DNA from: Blastococcus sp. TML/M2B | GTDB lineage: Bacteria; Actinomycetota; Actinomycetes; Mycobacteriales; Geodermatophilaceae | Length of the DNA stretch: 64,000 nt | Assembly (NCBI RefSeq): GCF_016612865.1 | Contig: NZ_JAENZZ010000002.1 | Coordinates: 1,178,001 to 1,242,000 of the forward strand | Direction of reading: 5' to 3' | Shown here: positions 61,513 to 64,000 of the stretch, piece after piece | Layout: every line of letters begins with the position of its first letter | Numbering within the stretch: position 1 is the stretch's first letter | The notes under the pieces: model-generated | The model's input: the letters and a program-made list of their open reading frames with translations, nothing else | Databases searched by the model: none | Told to the model about the DNA's origin: nothing | Made by a program: the position numbers and the translations under genes

Positions 61513-62698
61513 ATGAGCGACCCCCGCCACGATCTGCCCGTGCACGAGGTGCAGCACTCGTTCGACCTGGTCATGCGGGGGTACGACCGCCGCCAGGTCG
61601 CCGACACCATCGAGCGCCTCGAGGCGGACTTCCGGATCGCCCTCGCCGACCGCGACGCCGCCGTCGCCCGCTCCACGGACATGGCCGGCCAGCTCGCGGC
61701 GATGCACAACGAGATCGAGGCGCTGCGCCGCAAGGCCGCCACCGCCTCGGCGCCGACCTTCGAGAACATCAGCGAGCGCATCCAGCACATGCTGCAGCTC
61801 GCCGAGGAGGAGGCCGGGGAGATCCGCCGGGCCGCCCAGCTCGACGCGCAGGCCGTCCGCGAGCAGACCGACGCCGAGGAGCGCGCGCTGCTCGAGCGGC
61901 ACGCCGCCGGTCAGGCCGAGGTCGAGCGGATGATCGCCGAGGCCCGCCAGGGCGCCGAGCAGATCATGCAGAAGGCCCAGCTGCGCGCCGACGAGCTGGT
62001 CGCCAAGGTCCCAGGAGCGGGTCGCCCGCCTCGACGCCGAGTCCCAGGCCCGCCGGGCGAAGGTCGAGGAGGACTTCGACATCGCCCAGCGCGCCCGTCG
62101 CGCCGAGGCCGCCCGGGTCGAGGAGGAGCGCGAGCGCGTCTCCACCCAGGCCGCCCGCCAGCGGGTCGCCGCGGCCGAGCAGCACGCCGCCGCGCTGGTC
62201 GCCGACGCCGAGGCGAAGGCCGAGTCCATCCGGGGCGTCCGCGACGAGCTCACCAGCCGGCTGGTCCACGCCCGCAAGCTGCTGGACAACCTGCCCGACC
62301 TCGGCGACCGCCCCGAGCAGCCGGCGGCGCCCTCGTCGTCCGCTCCCGCTGCTGCGGCCGCGCGCGCCGAGGCGCCGGCTCCGGCTGCTGCGGAGACCGA
62401 CGTCACGGAGACCGACACCCCGGCGACCGGCGCCCCCGAGACCTCGGCCGAGCAGGCCCCGGCCGAGGAGGCCACGCGGGCGCAGGACGCGCAGCGCCCC
62501 CAGGCCGCCCCGCGCCCCCAGCCGACCCCGCGGACGACGCCGGCCCCGGCCGCCGAGCAGACCGCGCCGGCCCAGCCCGCGCAGGCCGCGCCGCAGCCGG
62601 CCACCCGTCAGCTGCCGCTGCCGCCGCGCCCGTCCGGCGCCACCGCCGCCCCGGCCACGCAGTCCATCGACGCACCCGTCACCCAGGGCCGTCCCTGA
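61513..62698 (+). pseudogene. DivIVA-like coiled-coil protein, frameshifted near codon 165
   Basis: From ATG 61513 the protein begins HEVQHSFDLVMRGYDRRQV, a DivIVA/Scy-like N-terminal motif, and continues as coiled coil (ERLEADFRIALADRDAAVAR, ISERIQHMLQLAEEEAGEIR). After LRADELVAK an extra G at 62007-62008 shifts the frame. The continuation SQERVARLDAESQARRAKVE and the rest of the coil and Pro/Ala-rich tail are intact in another frame to TGA 62696-62698. Without the extra base the product would be about 394 residues. The gene would act in polar growth or cytoskeletal organisation. It lies after ccr, behind a strong terminator. Confidence 0.8.
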
Positions 62699-63957
62699 CG
62701 GCTGCGGGGCGGCTGCCGGCGGCGCTGCTCGCCGGCCTGCTGGGGGCCGTGCTGCTGCTCGCCGGGGCGCCGCACGCCCGAGCGGCCGGTGACGACGGCC
62801 GGCTGAGGATCGCGCACCTCTCCCCCGACTCGCCCGCCGTCGACGTCGCCCTGACGCCGGTGGACGGCGAAGGCCCCGCCGTCGATCCCGGCACGGACGT
62901 CGCCGGCGGCCTGACCTACGGCGACGTCGGCGGCTACGCGGACCTGCCGCCAGGCAGCTACGCGGTCAGCGTGCGGGCCGCGGGCTCCCCGGCGACCGCG
63001 CCACCGGCGCTCTCCACCCGCGTCGACCTGCCCGCCGGCGGTGCCACGACGCTCGCGCTCTGGGGCCGGTTCGCCGATCTCTCGCTGGCCCCGCTGACCG
63101 ACGACCTCGCCGCGCCCGGGAACGGGGCGGCCCGCGTGCGGGTCGTCACGGCGGCCGCGGGGGCACCGGAGCTGGACGTCGCGGTGGACGGCGGGCCGGA
63201 GCTCGCCGTCGGGCTGCGCTTCCCCGCCGCCTCCGGCTGGACGAGCGTCCCCGGCGGCCCGGGCACGCTGCGGTTGCGCACCGCCGGGACGGAGACCCGC
63301 GTGCCGGTCGACGTCGTCCCGGGCACGGTGGTGACGCTGCTCGTGCTCGACACCCCCGCCGGCGGGCTCGCCGTCCGGCCGGTCGTCGACGCGACCGCCG
63401 CCGCGGTGGTGCCGACCGGCGGTGTCGAGGCCGGTGGCTCCGGCAGCTGGCCGGCCCGCCTGCCGCGGCTCGCCGCGGCGCTCGCGGCGGTCGCGCCCGC
63501 ACCGGCGCCGCAGGCGGCCGCGCCGGTGCGCATCCGGGCCGACGCGGCCGGCCTCGACGCCGCCGTGGCCGGCACCGGCCTGGACCGCGCCGGCGCGCTC
63601 GCTGTGCCGGCGGACCCGGCCCTCGCCGGCTGGTACGCCGCGGGACCCGCGCCGGGCCTCCCCGGTCCGGCGGTGCTCGCGGGGCACGTGGACTGGGCCG
63701 GGCGGCCCGCCGTCTTCGCGGGGTTGCACCGGCTCGCGCCCGGCGACGAGGTCGTCGTCGACCGCGCCGACGGCACCAGCGCGCGGTTCGCCGTCGACCG
63801 CGTGCTCCGGGCGCCGAAGAAAGCCTTCCCGACGGCCGTCGTCCACGGGCCGACCTCCGGCGCCGAGCTCCGGCTGATCACCTGCGGCGGCGCGTTCGAC
63901 CGCGCCACGGGCAGCTACGCCGACAACGTGGTGGTGTTCGCCCGGCTGGTCGGCTAG
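62695..63957 (+). CDS. DUF4397-class F sortase fusion, secreted (probable CTG start)
   Basis: About 420 residues. A signal peptide (ALLAGLLGAVLLLAGAPHAR) is followed by two DUF4397-like beta repeats (LRIAHLSPDSPAVDVALTP and VRVVTAAAGAPELDVAVDGG) and a C-terminal class F sortase domain. The sortase His is in LAGHVDWAGRPAVF and the Cys in LRLITCGGAFDRATGSY. The best start is CTG 62695, overlapping the stop of the DivIVA-like gene as CTGA; no ATG, GTG or TTG precedes the signal peptide in frame after that stop. The sortase may act on surface proteins; no substrate is seen nearby. Confidence 0.8.
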   Translation: MTAAGRLPAALLAGLLGAVLLLAGAPHARAAGDDGRLRIAHLSPDSPAVDVALTPVDGEGPAVDPGTDVAGGLTYGDVGGYADLPPGSYAVSVRAAGSPATAPPALSTRVDLPAGGATTLALWGRFADLSLAPLTDDLAAPGNGAARVRVVTAAAGAPELDVAVDGGPELAVGLRFPAASGWTSVPGGPGTLRLRTAGTETRVPVDVVPGTVVTLLVLDTPAGGLAVRPVVDATAAAVVPTGGVEAGGSGSWPARLPRLAAALAAVAPAPAPQAAAPVRIRADAAGLDAAVAGTGLDRAGALAVPADPALAGWYAAGPAPGLPGPAVLAGHVDWAGRPAVFAGLHRLAPGDEVVVDRADGTSARFAVDRVLRAPKKAFPTAVVHGPTSGAELRLITCGGAFDRATGSYADNVVVFARLVG

Positions 63958-64000
63958 CGGCGCCGGTCGCGGGCCCGCCAGCAGGCGGTGTGCCAGTGCC
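63954..64000 (-). CDS. Possible C-terminal fragment of a minus-strand gene at the right edge
   Basis: Reading the minus strand from 64000, a frame gives HWHTACWRARDRRR followed by TAG at 63956-63954. The basic end with a Trp/Cys/His cluster looks like a real protein C-terminus, and its stop overlaps the end of the sortase gene. Only about 14 residues are visible, so the identity cannot be judged. Confidence 0.3.
   Translation of the reverse strand, partial: HWHTACWRARDRRR

Overview
The window is a contiguous piece of a very GC-rich (well above 70% by eye) actinobacterial chromosome. Gene order, the DUF222-HNH, HTTM and DUF4397-sortase families, a lysine-rich branching enzyme and the GlgE pathway suggest a soil actinomycete, probably Geodermatophilaceae (Blastococcus/Geodermatophilus/Modestobacter type). 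That assignment is inference from gene content. No rRNA, tRNA, CRISPR array, insertion sequence or prophage was seen; this is ordinary chromosome with small accessory islands.

Positions 1-8.3 kb (minus strand): the start of ilvB with a leader-peptide attenuator, two tandem membrane PAS-GGDEF-EAL proteins (both damaged in the EAL domain), and ilvD. Positions 8.4-27.2 kb: a housekeeping block with a PH-domain protein, a 2-hydroxyacid dehydrogenase, a PQQ-type sugar dehydrogenase lipoprotein, gatC-gatA-(small membrane protein)-gatB, an ACT protein, an SOS-box DUF222/HNH protein, ligA, a MetE-like protein, mnmA, a cysteine desulfurase, an MFS exporter and etfBA. From memory this order resembles the M. 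tuberculosis ilvB1-gatB/A/C-ligA-trmU-iscS-fixB/fixA-echA17 stretch. Positions 27.3-34.2 kb: a tightly overlapping four-gene ABC importer operon ending in a Cds1-like PLP enzyme, then an EchA17-like hydratase with an orphan ABC ATPase.

Positions 34.2-51.2 kb hold alpha-glucan metabolism: glgX, glgP, and a plus-strand run glgE-treS-mak-glgB that makes the GlgE pathway complete (trehalose to maltose to maltose-1-phosphate to linear glucan to branched glucan), with GlgP and GlgX for breakdown. A zinc metallopeptidase lipoprotein and a convergent thioredoxin-TPR protein follow. Positions 52.3-64 kb: a frameshifted AbiEi/DUF559-type protein, an NlpC/P60 hydrolase, a CrtI-like oxidoreductase, an HTTM pair, and a set for C4/C3 acyl-CoA metabolism (thiolase, MeaB, methylmalonyl-CoA epimerase, crotonyl-CoA carboxylase/reductase), fitting the ethylmalonyl-CoA pathway or extender-unit supply. 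A DivIVA-like coiled-coil gene and a DUF4397-class F sortase close the window.

The strongest anomaly is a series of single-base +1 shifts in otherwise well-conserved genes (near 4.52, 34.02, 53.01 and 62.01 kb, probably also 47.02 kb) plus a CAG-to-TAG-type nonsense codon at 1258-1260. They may be sequencing errors or real lesions. Other points of interest: the ilvB attenuator, a histone-H1-like N-terminal tail on GlgB, an ABC importer coupled to a cysteine-desulfhydrase-like enzyme, two CTG starts coupled by 4-base overlaps, and two divergent copies of an undescribed small Cys-motif protein.
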